Positions 1 to 7,656 of a stretch of 21,642 nucleotides of DNA are shown one piece after another. This DNA is from Pseudaeromonas sp041441555 (GTDB lineage: Bacteria; Pseudomonadota; Gammaproteobacteria; Enterobacterales; Aeromonadaceae). Both the position numbers and the translations under genes were made by a program. How positions within the stretch are numbered: position 1 is the first letter of the stretch; each line of letters starts with the position of its first letter. The notes under the pieces were generated by a model. The model was not told where the DNA came from, ran no database searches, and saw nothing but the letters and a program-made list of their open reading frames with translations. Where the stretch lies: positions 1 through 21,642 of the forward strand of contig JASDSW010000044.1 of the NCBI GenBank assembly GCA_041441555.1, read 5' to 3'.

Positions 1-29
1 TCGGGCTCAGTTATTCTTTGGTTAAAAGA

Positions 30-128
30 TCAACAAAGTGTGCTCCCGCCCTGCCTGTACTTCAGGGTCCAAACGATATGATACTGACAACGGTAGAACA
101 CGTGTGATGCAGAGTCGTATCTGCTCAT
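30..128 (-). pseudogene. Truncated IS200/IS605-family transposase (TnpA, N-terminal fragment)
   Basis: Read on the minus strand, an ATG at 128 opens a 32-codon frame ending in TGA at 30. The first 25 residues (MSRYDSASHVFYRCQYHIVW then TLKYR) carry the start signature of Y1-family TnpA of IS200-like elements, where YHIVWTPKYR is typical. After KYR the frame reads QGGSTLC and stops, so the HUH motif and catalytic tyrosine are absent. A plausible Shine-Dalgarno (GGAGC) lies 7 bases before the ATG. The truncation could be an internal deletion or a rearrangement. The window edge hides what lies further left. I recognised the family from the N-terminal motif only. Confidence 0.7.
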
Positions 129-214
129 GCTGGTTGCTCCTTTCATTTGCTGGTAACAAACGAAGGTAGTTTCTAGCATGGGCTCTCTACGGGCATAGCC
201 CCGACTGGGCGTTC

Positions 215-235
215 ACCACCTCCATAGGAGGTGGT
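215..235. repeat. Perfect hairpin, presumed IS left-end palindrome
   Basis: ACCACCTCC, loop ATA, GGAGGTGGT: a 9-bp perfect inverted repeat with a 3-base loop. It sits upstream of the truncated tnpA and about 35 bases before the start codon of the first chemoreceptor gene. A smaller GGGC-ATA-GCCC hairpin lies at 191-201. In IS200/IS605 elements such imperfect or perfect palindromes near the tips bind the transposase. That role is inferred from position. Confidence 0.6.
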
Positions 236-270
236 TTTGGGATGACAATAAAAGCAGAAAGGGAAAACCA

Positions 271-2139
271 ATGAAGATAAGGACGCTAAAACAAAAAATA
301 TTGATCTCGGTAGGTCTGGCGCTACTCAGCGTCATTTTGTTGCTATCCGCCCTCGCCTACAGCACCCTGCGCGATCAGGTCATTGATGGTAATTATCAGC
401 AGATCAATCAGATAAGCGAACGGGCGGCGCTCGACATGGCCACTTGGCTGAGTGAAAAAAAGCAGGTCATCCAGACCTTGAGTCAGCAAAACGAATATCG
501 CAACACCAAGAGCCTGTTATTGAGCCAAGAGGCAACCGGTTTTGCCAGTATCTACTTTGCGGGTACCGATGGCTCCATGCTGGATGGCGACGGCTCCGAC
601 TATCAGGGCTATGACGCCAAAAGCCAGTCCTGGTATCAATTGGCTCAAGGTACAAACACACCCATCATCACCCCTCCCTATCGGGATGACACCTATACGC
701 CGCCCGAGATCATCATCTCGATCGCTATGGCCCGCGACGATGGCGTCATCGGTGGTGACATCACCACACAGCGACTACAGCAGATCTTGAGTGCCATCAA
801 GCTCCCCGCACAGGGGGTCAGTATTCTGGTGGATAATCAAGGCCGCGTCATCGCCTACAAGGAGCCAGAACGAGTCCTCAAGCCACTTAGCGAACTGATT
901 GACGGGGTTGCGATGCAACAGCTCACCCAACCGACCTCGAACGGGATCCCACTGGAAGTCTCGGTACATGGCAAGGCCAAGCTGCTGTGGAGTCGCCCCG
1001 TCGCCAACAGTCAGTGGCTTCTAGTCAGCATCGTCGATCAGCAGCGCCTATTCGCCCCGCTGCAGCGACAACTCATCCATCAGTTGCTCATCTCCGGCGT
1101 CATCCTGCTGGTAAGTCTATTTTCGATTGGAACCCTAATCGGTTTACTGCTGCGCCCCCTGCGTCGAGTATCATCCGCTCTGGCACTCATCGCTAACGGT
1201 GATGGCGACCTCACTCAACGACTGCGCGTCCATACCCAGGATGAAGTGGGTCAGCTGGCCGCCAACTTCAACCAATTTGTTGGCAGTCTGCATGAGCTCA
1301 TCGGCCACATTCGCCAAGAGGCAGAATTGCTGGGCAACTCGGCGGCCTTGGGCCTCAAACGCAGCTCGGATACGGTGCAGGAGCTGAGCAACCAGCAGCA
1401 AGAGATTGCCATGGTCGCCACCGCCGTCACCGAGATGGCCTCCGCCACCGCAGAGATTGCGCACAATGCGGAAAACACGGCCGCTGCAGCTCAGCAATCA
1501 AGCGTCAGCAGCACCGATGGCTTGAATCTGGTGAATCAGACCCGCGGCTCCATCACCGGTCTGGCCAATGAAGTCGGCGAAGCCACCGAGGTGATCCATG
1601 AGCTCAGCCGGCACGCCAACGAGATCTCCAGCGTACTGGCCACCATTCAAGGCATTGCCGAACAGACCAACCTGCTCGCATTGAATGCGGCCATCGAAGC
1701 AGCCCGCGCCGGTGAACAGGGGCGCGGCTTCGCCGTGGTGGCCGACGAGGTGCGTGTGCTGTCCAAGCGCACCCAGTCATCAACCACCGAGATCCAGAGC
1801 ACCATCGACACCTTGCAGCGCACCACTCAACAGGCAGTGGCCTTGATGGAGAAGAGTCAGAGCCTGGCCTCCCACAGCGTCGAAGATGCCGAGGCGGCCT
1901 CCCGAGCGCTCGACGAGATCACCCGCGCCGTGAGCCTCATCTCCGACATGTCCACCCAAATTGCCACCGCCGCCGAGGAGCAGACCAAGGTGACGGAGGA
2001 GATCACCGCCAACGTCACGGCCATCAAGGAGGTGGGGGATGAACTGGCTGAAGGCGCTCACAACGAGCAACAGGAGTCGCGTCGGTTGCAGGAACAAGCG
2101 GCCGATCTGAACGAAAAAGTCGCCCGCTTTATTCTCTAA
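271..2139 (+). CDS. Methyl-accepting chemotaxis protein (dCache sensor), copy 1
   Basis: A 622-residue inner-membrane chemoreceptor that would signal through CheW/CheA. TM1 is at about 10-31. A periplasmic dCache-type double-PAS sensor spans about 35-265, TM2 about 272-294, and HAMP about 295-348. The coiled-coil signalling domain follows, with the highly conserved hairpin tip (EQTNLLALNAAIEAARAGE) near 462-482. There is no CheR/CheB-tethering pentapeptide; the protein ends in ARFIL. In the sensor, the amino-acid-binding pattern of dCache receptors is only partly kept: Y114, W121, Y122 and D163 are present, but the usual arginine two residues before the tryptophan is Q119. The start is supported by AAAGGG 8 bases upstream. 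The next gene is a paralogue in tandem. The ligand is unknown. Confidence 0.93.
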   Translation: MKIRTLKQKILISVGLALLSVILLLSALAYSTLRDQVIDGNYQQINQISERAALDMATWLSEKKQVIQTLSQQNEYRNTKSLLLSQEATGFASIYFAGTDGSMLDGDGSDYQGYDAKSQSWYQLAQGTNTPIITPPYRDDTYTPPEIIISIAMARDDGVIGGDITTQRLQQILSAIKLPAQGVSILVDNQGRVIAYKEPERVLKPLSELIDGVAMQQLTQPTSNGIPLEVSVHGKAKLLWSRPVANSQWLLVSIVDQQRLFAPLQRQLIHQLLISGVILLVSLFSIGTLIGLLLRPLRRVSSALALIANGDGDLTQRLRVHTQDEVGQLAANFNQFVGSLHELIGHIRQEAELLGNSAALGLKRSSDTVQELSNQQQEIAMVATAVTEMASATAEIAHNAENTAAAAQQSSVSSTDGLNLVNQTRGSITGLANEVGEATEVIHELSRHANEISSVLATIQGIAEQTNLLALNAAIEAARAGEQGRGFAVVADEVRVLSKRTQSSTTEIQSTIDTLQRTTQQAVALMEKSQSLASHSVEDAEAASRALDEITRAVSLISDMSTQIATAAEEQTKVTEEITANVTAIKEVGDELAEGAHNEQQESRRLQEQAADLNEKVARFIL

Positions 2140-2163
2140 TTCATCTTCGTGATACCCCCTCGA

Positions 2164-2196
2164 ATTTCGGTCGCGCAACAAACGCGCGACCGAAAT
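2164..2196. terminator. 13-bp hairpin after the first chemoreceptor gene
   Basis: ATTTCGGTCGCGC, a 7-base loop, then GCGCGACCGAAAT: a perfect 13-bp stem starting 24 bases after the stop codon. It lacks a good T-tract (ATCGATTCATC follows), so it may be a weak terminator, an mRNA-stabilising hairpin, or a palindromic protein site. The position between two tandem genes favours a 3'-end role for copy 1. Confidence 0.55.
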
Positions 2197-2345
2197 CGAT
2201 TCATCTGAGTCAGCAAGCTCATTTACCCACCCATGCTCTGTGTTGCACTTAACAGAACATCCCCATGAACCACTAAAGATTTCAGTCTGATAGCGCTTTC
2301 TGGACTATAAATTTAGACATATCCCCACGCAGGAAAAGCGATGCT

Positions 2346-4211
2346 ATGAAACTTCAATCTCTCAAACACAAGATACTTCTGCCTGTAGTCGGCACCGTCA
2401 TGGTGGTGGTGATCCTGCTCAGTTGGCTCAGCTTCACCAGTCTGCGCGATGCCACCCTCAATGGCAGCTATGCGCAGGTGCAGGGGATTGGCGTCAAGAG
2501 CGCCGAAAACATCCAGCTCCAGCTAGCATCACGCAAGGCCGCCATCAACGGCATGGCAAACCAGATCACCGGGGATATCACCCAGGCCCTGCGTCAAGGC
2601 AAGATCTCCGGTCAGTTCGACATGGTTTATTACGGTGAAAGCAACGGCACCATGCATGATTCCGAGCCCGGCATCGATCGCAGCCAATATGATCCCCGAG
2701 TCCGCCCCTGGTACATAGAAGCCAGCAAGGCAGGCCGCCTGATCGTCACCAAGCCGTTTATCGGCTCAAGCGCCAAACAGATGCAGGTGACCATCGCCAT
2801 CCCGGCCGCGAATGGTGTCATCGGTGGCAACATGTTGACCAGCGGGATCCTGGCTGATATCAACCGCATCAAACTGCCCGCCGAGGGTTATTCCCTGCTG
2901 TTGCACCGCGATGGCTCCGTCATTGCCTACAAGGATGCCGATAAGATCCTCAAGCCTGCCACCGAGATTGATCCGCAACTGACCCCTCAGCTGTTCAGTC
3001 AACTCAAGCAGGCATCCACCCTCACCGAAGTGGCCCTGGCGCAACAAGACAAGTTGTTGTGGGCCACGGAAATTCCGGATACCGATTGGGATCTGGTATT
3101 CGTCCTCGACAAGGAGGCCCTGAACGCGCCGTTATGGAGCCAGCTCTGGCAACAACTGGGGATCGCGGCTCTGGCCCTCATCATCAGCGTCATCGCCATC
3201 AGCAGCCTGGTCACCATGCTGTTCCGGCCACTGGACATGGTCTCGCGAGCACTCGAACGCATTGCCAATGGCAACGGCGACTTGACACAACGCATCACCA
3301 TTCAGACTCAAGATGAGGTGGGTAAACTGGCCGCCAACTTCAATACCTTTGTCGGCAGCCTGCATCAGTTGATCAGCCACATCCGGCAAGAGGCCACTGT
3401 GATGGACAACTCGGCCACCCATGCGGTGCAGGACAGCATCACAACGGATCAGGAGCTGAGCCGGCAGCAACAGGAAATTGCCATGGTCGCCACCGCCGTG
3501 ACCGAGATGTCCTCCGCCACTCAGGAGATCGCCAGCAATGCCGAAAATACGGCGGCGGCGGCACAACAGTCGAGCAACAGCAGCATCGACGGCCGCAATC
3601 TGGTCAACCAGACCCGAGGCTCCATCACCAGCCTGGCCAACGAGGTCGGCGAGGCCACCGAGGTCATCGCCGAACTCAGCCGCCATGCCAATGACATCTC
3701 CAGCGTGCTGGCCACCATTCAGGGCATTGCCGAGCAGACCAACCTGCTGGCCTTGAATGCCGCCATCGAAGCGGCCCGCGCCGGTGAACAGGGACGCGGT
3801 TTTGCCGTGGTGGCCGACGAGGTGCGGGTGCTTTCCAAGCGCACACAGGCCTCCACCACCGAGATCCAGAGCACCATCGATACCTTGCAACGAACCACTC
3901 AACAGGCGGTCGCCCTGATGGAGAGAAGCCAAGCCCTGGCCACACACAGCGTGCAGGATGCTGAGGCTGCATCCAAGGCGCTGGACGAAATCACCAAGGC
4001 GGTGAGCCTGATCTCCGATATGTCGACGCAGATTGCGACGGCGGCCGAAGAGCAGACCAAGGTGACAGAGGAGATCACCTTGAATGTCACCGCCATCAAG
4101 GAGGCGGGAGATGGGCTGGCGGTCGGTGCCAGCGGCAGAAAACAAGCCGCGCAAACTCTCAAGCAACAGGCCACCGATCTCAATGCCCAGGTCTCGCAAT
4201 TTATCCTGTGA
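2346..4211 (+). CDS. Methyl-accepting chemotaxis protein (dCache sensor), copy 2
   Basis: A 621-residue paralogue of the upstream chemoreceptor with the same order: TM1 (about 10-31), dCache periplasmic sensor (about 35-265), TM2 (about 271-294), HAMP, then the MCP signalling domain ending QFIL without a tethering pentapeptide. The signalling halves of the two copies align without gaps at a constant 2072-base offset, while the sensor halves are clearly diverged. In the pocket motif this copy keeps Y115, R120, W122 and Y123, but has N162 where the amine-contacting aspartate is expected in amino-acid sensors. AGGA at 2331-2334 lies 11 bases before the ATG. An overlapping ATG CTA TGA at 2341-2349 is out of frame. 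The ligand is unknown, and it probably differs from that of copy 1. Confidence 0.93.
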   Translation: MKLQSLKHKILLPVVGTVMVVVILLSWLSFTSLRDATLNGSYAQVQGIGVKSAENIQLQLASRKAAINGMANQITGDITQALRQGKISGQFDMVYYGESNGTMHDSEPGIDRSQYDPRVRPWYIEASKAGRLIVTKPFIGSSAKQMQVTIAIPAANGVIGGNMLTSGILADINRIKLPAEGYSLLLHRDGSVIAYKDADKILKPATEIDPQLTPQLFSQLKQASTLTEVALAQQDKLLWATEIPDTDWDLVFVLDKEALNAPLWSQLWQQLGIAALALIISVIAISSLVTMLFRPLDMVSRALERIANGNGDLTQRITIQTQDEVGKLAANFNTFVGSLHQLISHIRQEATVMDNSATHAVQDSITTDQELSRQQQEIAMVATAVTEMSSATQEIASNAENTAAAAQQSSNSSIDGRNLVNQTRGSITSLANEVGEATEVIAELSRHANDISSVLATIQGIAEQTNLLALNAAIEAARAGEQGRGFAVVADEVRVLSKRTQASTTEIQSTIDTLQRTTQQAVALMERSQALATHSVQDAEAASKALDEITKAVSLISDMSTQIATAAEEQTKVTEEITLNVTAIKEAGDGLAVGASGRKQAAQTLKQQATDLNAQVSQFIL

Positions 4212-4250
4212 CCCACCAATCCGTTGCAATCATGCGGATAGAAAAGATGA

Positions 4251-4276
4251 AAAAGGCGCCTCTGGCGCCTTTTTTC
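4251..4276 (+). terminator. Rho-independent terminator of the second chemoreceptor gene
   Basis: AAAAAGGCGCC, loop TCT, GGCGCCTTTTT, continuing as a six-T run: a canonical intrinsic terminator 40 bases after the stop codon. The A-run on the other side means it could also act weakly against transcription from the opposite strand, where rpoS converges. Confidence 0.88.
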
Positions 4277-4359
4277 GTTTAAGCAGGTGGGGAATCGACC
4301 ACTTTATTGCAAGGATATTTCAGCTCTGCCTTTCCTTTTTCCCATCGCCGCGCAGATGT

Positions 4360-4392
4360 AAAAATGGCGTGTCGTCATTGACGGCACGCCAT
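4360..4392 (-). terminator. Rho-independent terminator of rpoS
   Basis: On the minus strand ATGGCGTG pairs with CACGCCAT, enclosing an inner CGTC/GACG stem, and is followed by TTTTTA. It begins 35 bases after the rpoS stop. With the chemoreceptor terminator at 4251-4276 it insulates the two converging transcription units. Confidence 0.8.
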
Positions 4393-4426
4393 GGGATTGG
4401 AAGCTCCGGGCCAGGATAATAAATCC

Positions 4427-5404
4427 TCAGTCACCGTTGAACAACGCGTCCACCGTCAGCCCTTGCTGGGTCAAAATATCCCGTAAGCGCCGCAGGGCCT
4501 CGACCTGGATCTGACGCACCCGCTCCCGAGTCAGACCGATCTCCCGACCGACATCTTCCAACGTAGCCGGCTCGTAACCCAGCAGGCCAAAACGGCGGGC
4601 CAGAACCTCCCGTTGCTTGGCATTCAACTGTTCCAGCCAATGAACCACGCTCAGACGCATATCGTCGTCTTGGGTCTCCAGCTCAGGCCCCATGCCCCGC
4701 TCATCGGTCAGAATATCCAGCAAGGCCTTGTCGCCATCGCCGCCGATCGGTGAGTCCACGGAGCAGATCTTTTCATTGAGCTTGAGCATCCGCGAGACAT
4801 CTTCCACCGGACGATCGACCGCGGCGGCAATTTCCTCGGCCGTCGGTTCATGATCCAGCCGATGCGCCAATTCACGAGCGGTGCGCAGGTAGACGTTCAA
4901 CTCCTTGACCACATGGATCGGCAAACGAATGGTGCGCGTCTGATTCATGATGGCCCGTTCAATGGTCTGACGGATCCACCAGGTGGCATAGGTCGAGAAG
5001 CGGAAGCCCCGTTCCGGGTCAAACTTCTCCACGGCGCGAATCAAACCCAGGTTACCCTCTTCCACCAGATCGAGCAGTGCCAGCCCGCGGTTGTTATAGC
5101 GGCGGGCAATCTTGACCACCAGACGCAAATTCGATTCGATCATGCGTTTGCGAGCAGCCAGGTCACCGCGTAGTGCCTTCCGGGCAAAAAATACCTCTTC
5201 TTCCGCGGTCAGCAACGGCGAGAAGCCGATTTCGCCCAGATAGAGTTGCGTCACATCCATGGAGACGCGCTGTGCCTCGGCGGTTGCCAGCTCAGCAGGC
5301 ACTGAATCCTCAGTGTCATCAACCTCTATCAAGCCCTCGACAGGCTCCAGCTCCTCGTCAATCTCGTAAACGTTTTCAGAAGTAGTGAGTTCGATGTCGC
5401 TCAT
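4427..5404 (-). CDS. rpoS: RNA polymerase sigma factor RpoS (sigma-38)
   Basis: A 325-residue sigma-70 family stationary-phase/general-stress factor. Region 1.2 lies at about 50-85 (YLGEIGFSPLLTAEEEV). Region 2 is at about 90-162, with the -10 recognition helix FSTYATWWIRQTIERAI at 136-152. Region 3 is at about 165-245, and region 4 at about 258-312 with helix-turn-helix LEDVGREIGLTRERVRQIQ. The IHVVKELNVY segment (K167, E168) matches the stretch around K173/E174 of E. coli RpoS, used for RssB/ClpXP turnover, so regulated proteolysis is plausible. The N-terminal 45 residues are strongly acidic. nlpD lies immediately upstream (43-base gap). In enterics the main rpoS promoter lies inside nlpD, and the same is likely here. 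A purine-rich GGGGGGAAC precedes the ATG. Confidence 0.98.
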   Translation of the reverse strand: MSDIELTTSENVYEIDEELEPVEGLIEVDDTEDSVPAELATAEAQRVSMDVTQLYLGEIGFSPLLTAEEEVFFARKALRGDLAARKRMIESNLRLVVKIARRYNNRGLALLDLVEEGNLGLIRAVEKFDPERGFRFSTYATWWIRQTIERAIMNQTRTIRLPIHVVKELNVYLRTARELAHRLDHEPTAEEIAAAVDRPVEDVSRMLKLNEKICSVDSPIGGDGDKALLDILTDERGMGPELETQDDDMRLSVVHWLEQLNAKQREVLARRFGLLGYEPATLEDVGREIGLTRERVRQIQVEALRRLRDILTQQGLTVDALFNGD

Positions 5405-5447
5405 AGGTTGTTCCCCCCCAACCCGTCAGATAAATCGCTTCAGGGCC

Positions 5448-6440
5448 TTATCGTTTCGGAAGAAATCGTACCGGGTTGATGGATTGCCCCCGATAACGGA
5501 TTTCAAAGTGTAGCCGCACATCTTGAGCGTCGCTGCTGCCCATATCGGCTATGCGTTGACCTGCTTTCACTTCCTGCTGCTCCTGAACCCGCAATACATC
5601 GTTGTGGGCGTAGGCGGACAGGTAGTCCTCGTTGTGCTTGATTATTATTAAATTGCCGTAACCTCGAAGGGCACTGCCAGCATAGACCACCTTGCCAGAG
5701 GCGGCAGCAACCACGGCTTGGCCGCGGGTTCCTGCGATGTCTATCCCTTTGTTACCCTGCTCAGAGAGCGAAAAACCTTGGACAATTCGGCCTCGCGCTG
5801 GCCATTGCCAGGTTAAATACTTGTTGTAATTCTGTTCATTTATGGTTCGAGAGTATTCTTTTCCCTTATCAGCGGCAAGCCCTGCAGTGACAGCGGATCC
5901 TGCTTTTTGCACATTATTTTGTCTTGGATCACGCTTCGCTGTCATGGCTGGCGCAACTGGCGCAGGCGACGATTCGAGCAGTAACAATTGTCCCGGATGA
6001 ATCGTATAGGGCTTCTTCAGATCATTGAGCCGGACCAGAGCCATCATGGTGGTTCCATGCCGTTGCGCCACCCGGGAGAGACTATCTCCGTTCTTGACCA
6101 CATAGCGACCAGCGCGGGGATTATCCAAATCCAGCTTCAGGACCTGTCCGGCATAGATGGCATAAGGAGGTTGGATATCGTTGTAGCGGGCCACCGCTTG
6201 GAAATCGAGACCATACATCCAGGCGATCGCATACAGGGTATCCCCCTTCTTGACGCGATAACGATTTTTGCCAAGGGGTTCGTTTGCCTTCAGGGGGGCC
6301 CGAGCCGGTGCCGAATGTTTGCTGGCGCGATGCCCTGCATCGCGAACCGGTGCCGGTGAGTCATGGCTGCTACAGCCAACCAGCAGGCTCAAGCAACAAA
6401 CAGTAACCAGAGTTCGCATCATCCTAACGCTTAACACCAT
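5448..6440 (-). CDS. nlpD: NlpD, LysM/LytM lipoprotein activator of septal amidase
   Basis: An outer-membrane lipoprotein that in E. coli activates the amidase AmiC at the division septum. From the ATG at 6440 it has 330 residues: signal peptide with lipobox LVGC (Cys23), two LysM domains (about 60-104 and 112-156), a linker, and a LytM/M23 domain (about 212-327). The metal-site positions are degenerate: N230 replaces the first His before D234, and R309 replaces the first His of the HxH motif, with H311 kept. This agrees with an activator and not an enzyme. The 6440 ATG overlaps the yqaA stop as TGATG, which supports coupled translation. ATG at 6422 or 6419 would also give a good lipoprotein signal. 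An ATG at 6545 is in frame but lies inside yqaA and adds a non-signal sequence, so I reject it. Confidence 0.95.
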   Translation of the reverse strand: MVLSVRMMRTLVTVCCLSLLVGCSSHDSPAPVRDAGHRASKHSAPARAPLKANEPLGKNRYRVKKGDTLYAIAWMYGLDFQAVARYNDIQPPYAIYAGQVLKLDLDNPRAGRYVVKNGDSLSRVAQRHGTTMMALVRLNDLKKPYTIHPGQLLLLESSPAPVAPAMTAKRDPRQNNVQKAGSAVTAGLAADKGKEYSRTINEQNYNKYLTWQWPARGRIVQGFSLSEQGNKGIDIAGTRGQAVVAAASGKVVYAGSALRGYGNLIIIKHNEDYLSAYAHNDVLRVQEQQEVKAGQRIADMGSSDAQDVRLHFEIRYRGQSINPVRFLPKR

Positions 6441-7021
6441 CAATTCTTGATCACAAAATAGGCGACCACGGCCGCAACCACACAGAGCCAGCCAATCAGA
6501 TCGATGTACTGACGTAATTTTTGCTCCATCCTGGCGCCGCCCCACTTCATCAAGGCAGCCACCAGGAAAAATCGGGCACTTCGTGAAATGATGGAAGCCA
6601 TCAGGAAGGGCACCACGGCCATATGCATCATGCCAGCCGTTACGGTAAACAACTTGTAGGGGATCGGCGAAAAACCGGCCAAGAAGACTACCCAGAAATC
6701 CCAGCGCGCAAACCAGACCTGGATCATGGCCAACTGACTCTGATAACCGAAGGCTTCGATCATTGGCATCACCGCCACGTCAAACAGCCAGTATCCCAAC
6801 AAATAGCCGGCTAGCCCCCCCAATGACGACGCGAGCGACGCCAGCAGCGCATAATGCCAGGCTTTTTCTGGCTTGGCTAAGCACATGGGAGCCAACATCA
6901 CATCGGGTGGAATCGGCCAGAAGACCGACTCGACAAAGCTATTCACCACCAAAAAACGCGCGGCATGGCGATGACGCGACCAGAGCAGCACCCGATCATA
7001 CAGATGTGCAAACAGTTTCAT
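6440..7021 (-). CDS. yqaA: YqaA-type inner-membrane protein of the DedA/VTT superfamily
   Basis: A 193-residue polytopic membrane protein. It resembles the YqaA branch of the DedA/VTT superfamily, with the signature AGFSPIPYKLFTVTAGM at about 115-131 and RSARFFLVAA near 147-156. Hydrophobic segments lie near 57-79, 104-128, 134-158 and at the C-terminal 172-191. The cellular role of YqaA is not established; other DedA proteins take part in undecaprenyl-phosphate or phospholipid flipping. It sits between pcm and nlpD, overlapping pcm by 4 bases (ATGA) and nlpD by 1 base (TGATG). It is therefore part of the surE-pcm-nlpD operon, unlike E. coli, where pcm and nlpD are adjacent. Confidence 0.88.
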   Translation of the reverse strand: MKLFAHLYDRVLLWSRHRHAARFLVVNSFVESVFWPIPPDVMLAPMCLAKPEKAWHYALLASLASSLGGLAGYLLGYWLFDVAVMPMIEAFGYQSQLAMIQVWFARWDFWVVFLAGFSPIPYKLFTVTAGMMHMAVVPFLMASIISRSARFFLVAALMKWGGARMEQKLRQYIDLIGWLCVVAAVVAYFVIKN

Positions 7022-7650
7022 AGCAGTTCTCCATGCACCAGAGGCACGAAGCGCACCGCCTCTAGCCGTTCGGTACGAACCCGTGTCGAGGTCTTTTCAA
7101 TCAAGAGCAGTTGTTGCTCGCTACGACTCTCACCCACCGGAATGATCAAGCGCCCCCCCACTTTGAGTTGCTGCACCAGGGCTTCCGGGACGACCGGAGC
7201 GGCAGCCGTCACGATAATGGCGTCAAAAGGAGCTTTCGTTGGCCACCCAGCCCAACCATCACCGTGCCGGGTGGAAACGTTATGCAGATCCAGCCGCTGC
7301 AGGCGTCGCTTGGCTTGATACTGCAATGTCTTGATGCGCTCGACGGTGTAGACATGGTTGACCAACTGCGCCAGGACCGCCGTCTGGTACCCGGAGCCGG
7401 TACCAATTTCCAGTACCGAGTTGGGGGAGCCCATCAGCAGTTGTTCCGTCATGCGCGCCACTATGTAGGGCTGGGAGATGGTCTGGCCAAAACCGATCGG
7501 CAACGCCATATTCTCCCAAGCCTGGTGGGCAAAGGCCTCATCCACAAATGCTTCTCGAGGCACATTGGCCATCGCAGCCAACACCCGTTCGTCTCGAATG
7601 CCTTGACGGATCAATTGTCCAATCAGAGGGGGTACGACATTGTTACGCAA
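7018..7650 (-). CDS. pcm: Protein-L-isoaspartate O-methyltransferase
   Basis: A cytosolic repair enzyme that methylates L-isoaspartyl residues in aged proteins using S-adenosylmethionine. It has 210 residues, close to the usual 205-210. Family marks are VPREAFVDEAF (30-40), the GQTISQPYIVARM block (about 55-67), and SAM motif I VLEIGTGSGYQTA (79-91). Conserved NVSTRHGDGW and PFDAIIVTAA follow, and it ends VRFVPLVHGELL. The start appears to be TTG at 7650: the same frame has a TGA just upstream (7659-7657, also the surE stop), and the next in-frame ATG would cut into the conserved fold. AGGGGAG at 7663-7669 is the likely Shine-Dalgarno, 12 bases away. It overlaps yqaA by 4 bases. Confidence 0.96.
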   Translation of the reverse strand: MRNNVVPPLIGQLIRQGIRDERVLAAMANVPREAFVDEAFAHQAWENMALPIGFGQTISQPYIVARMTEQLLMGSPNSVLEIGTGSGYQTAVLAQLVNHVYTVERIKTLQYQAKRRLQRLDLHNVSTRHGDGWAGWPTKAPFDAIIVTAAAPVVPEALVQQLKVGGRLIIPVGESRSEQQLLLIEKTSTRVRTERLEAVRFVPLVHGELL

Positions 7651-7656
7651 GGGTAT

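Larger units (their letters stand above)
30..245 (-). mobile_element. Remnant left end of an IS200/IS605-type insertion sequence
   Basis: The tnpA fragment is preceded, in its own direction, by about 110 bases of leader containing a perfect 9-bp hairpin (215-235). Subterminal hairpins are the sites recognised by TnpA in single-strand transposition. The element tip is probably close to 240-250, but I cannot fix it without the intact copy. No right end is visible in the window, and the left window edge truncates the view. It appears to be a dead copy, because the catalytic part of TnpA is missing here. Confidence 0.55.

Noticed and set aside
2264..2345. Sigma-28 (flagellar) promoter before the second chemoreceptor, from CTAAAG at about 2273
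   Set aside because: No GCCGATAA-like -10 at the right spacing. A TATAAA at 2306 has no convincing -35. Left unannotated.
2341..2349. Two-codon ORF ATG-CTA-TGA overlapping the second chemoreceptor start
   Set aside because: Probably chance. The better-spaced AGGA and homology of the N-terminus support ATG 2346.
3132..4229. 365-codon minus-strand frame opposite the second chemoreceptor
   Set aside because: Glycine/leucine-rich antisense shadow of the MCP signalling domain. A similar, shorter one lies opposite the first copy, as expected for paralogues.
6441..6545. Upstream in-frame start giving nlpD 35 extra residues
   Set aside because: It lies inside yqaA and would bury the lipoprotein signal peptide.
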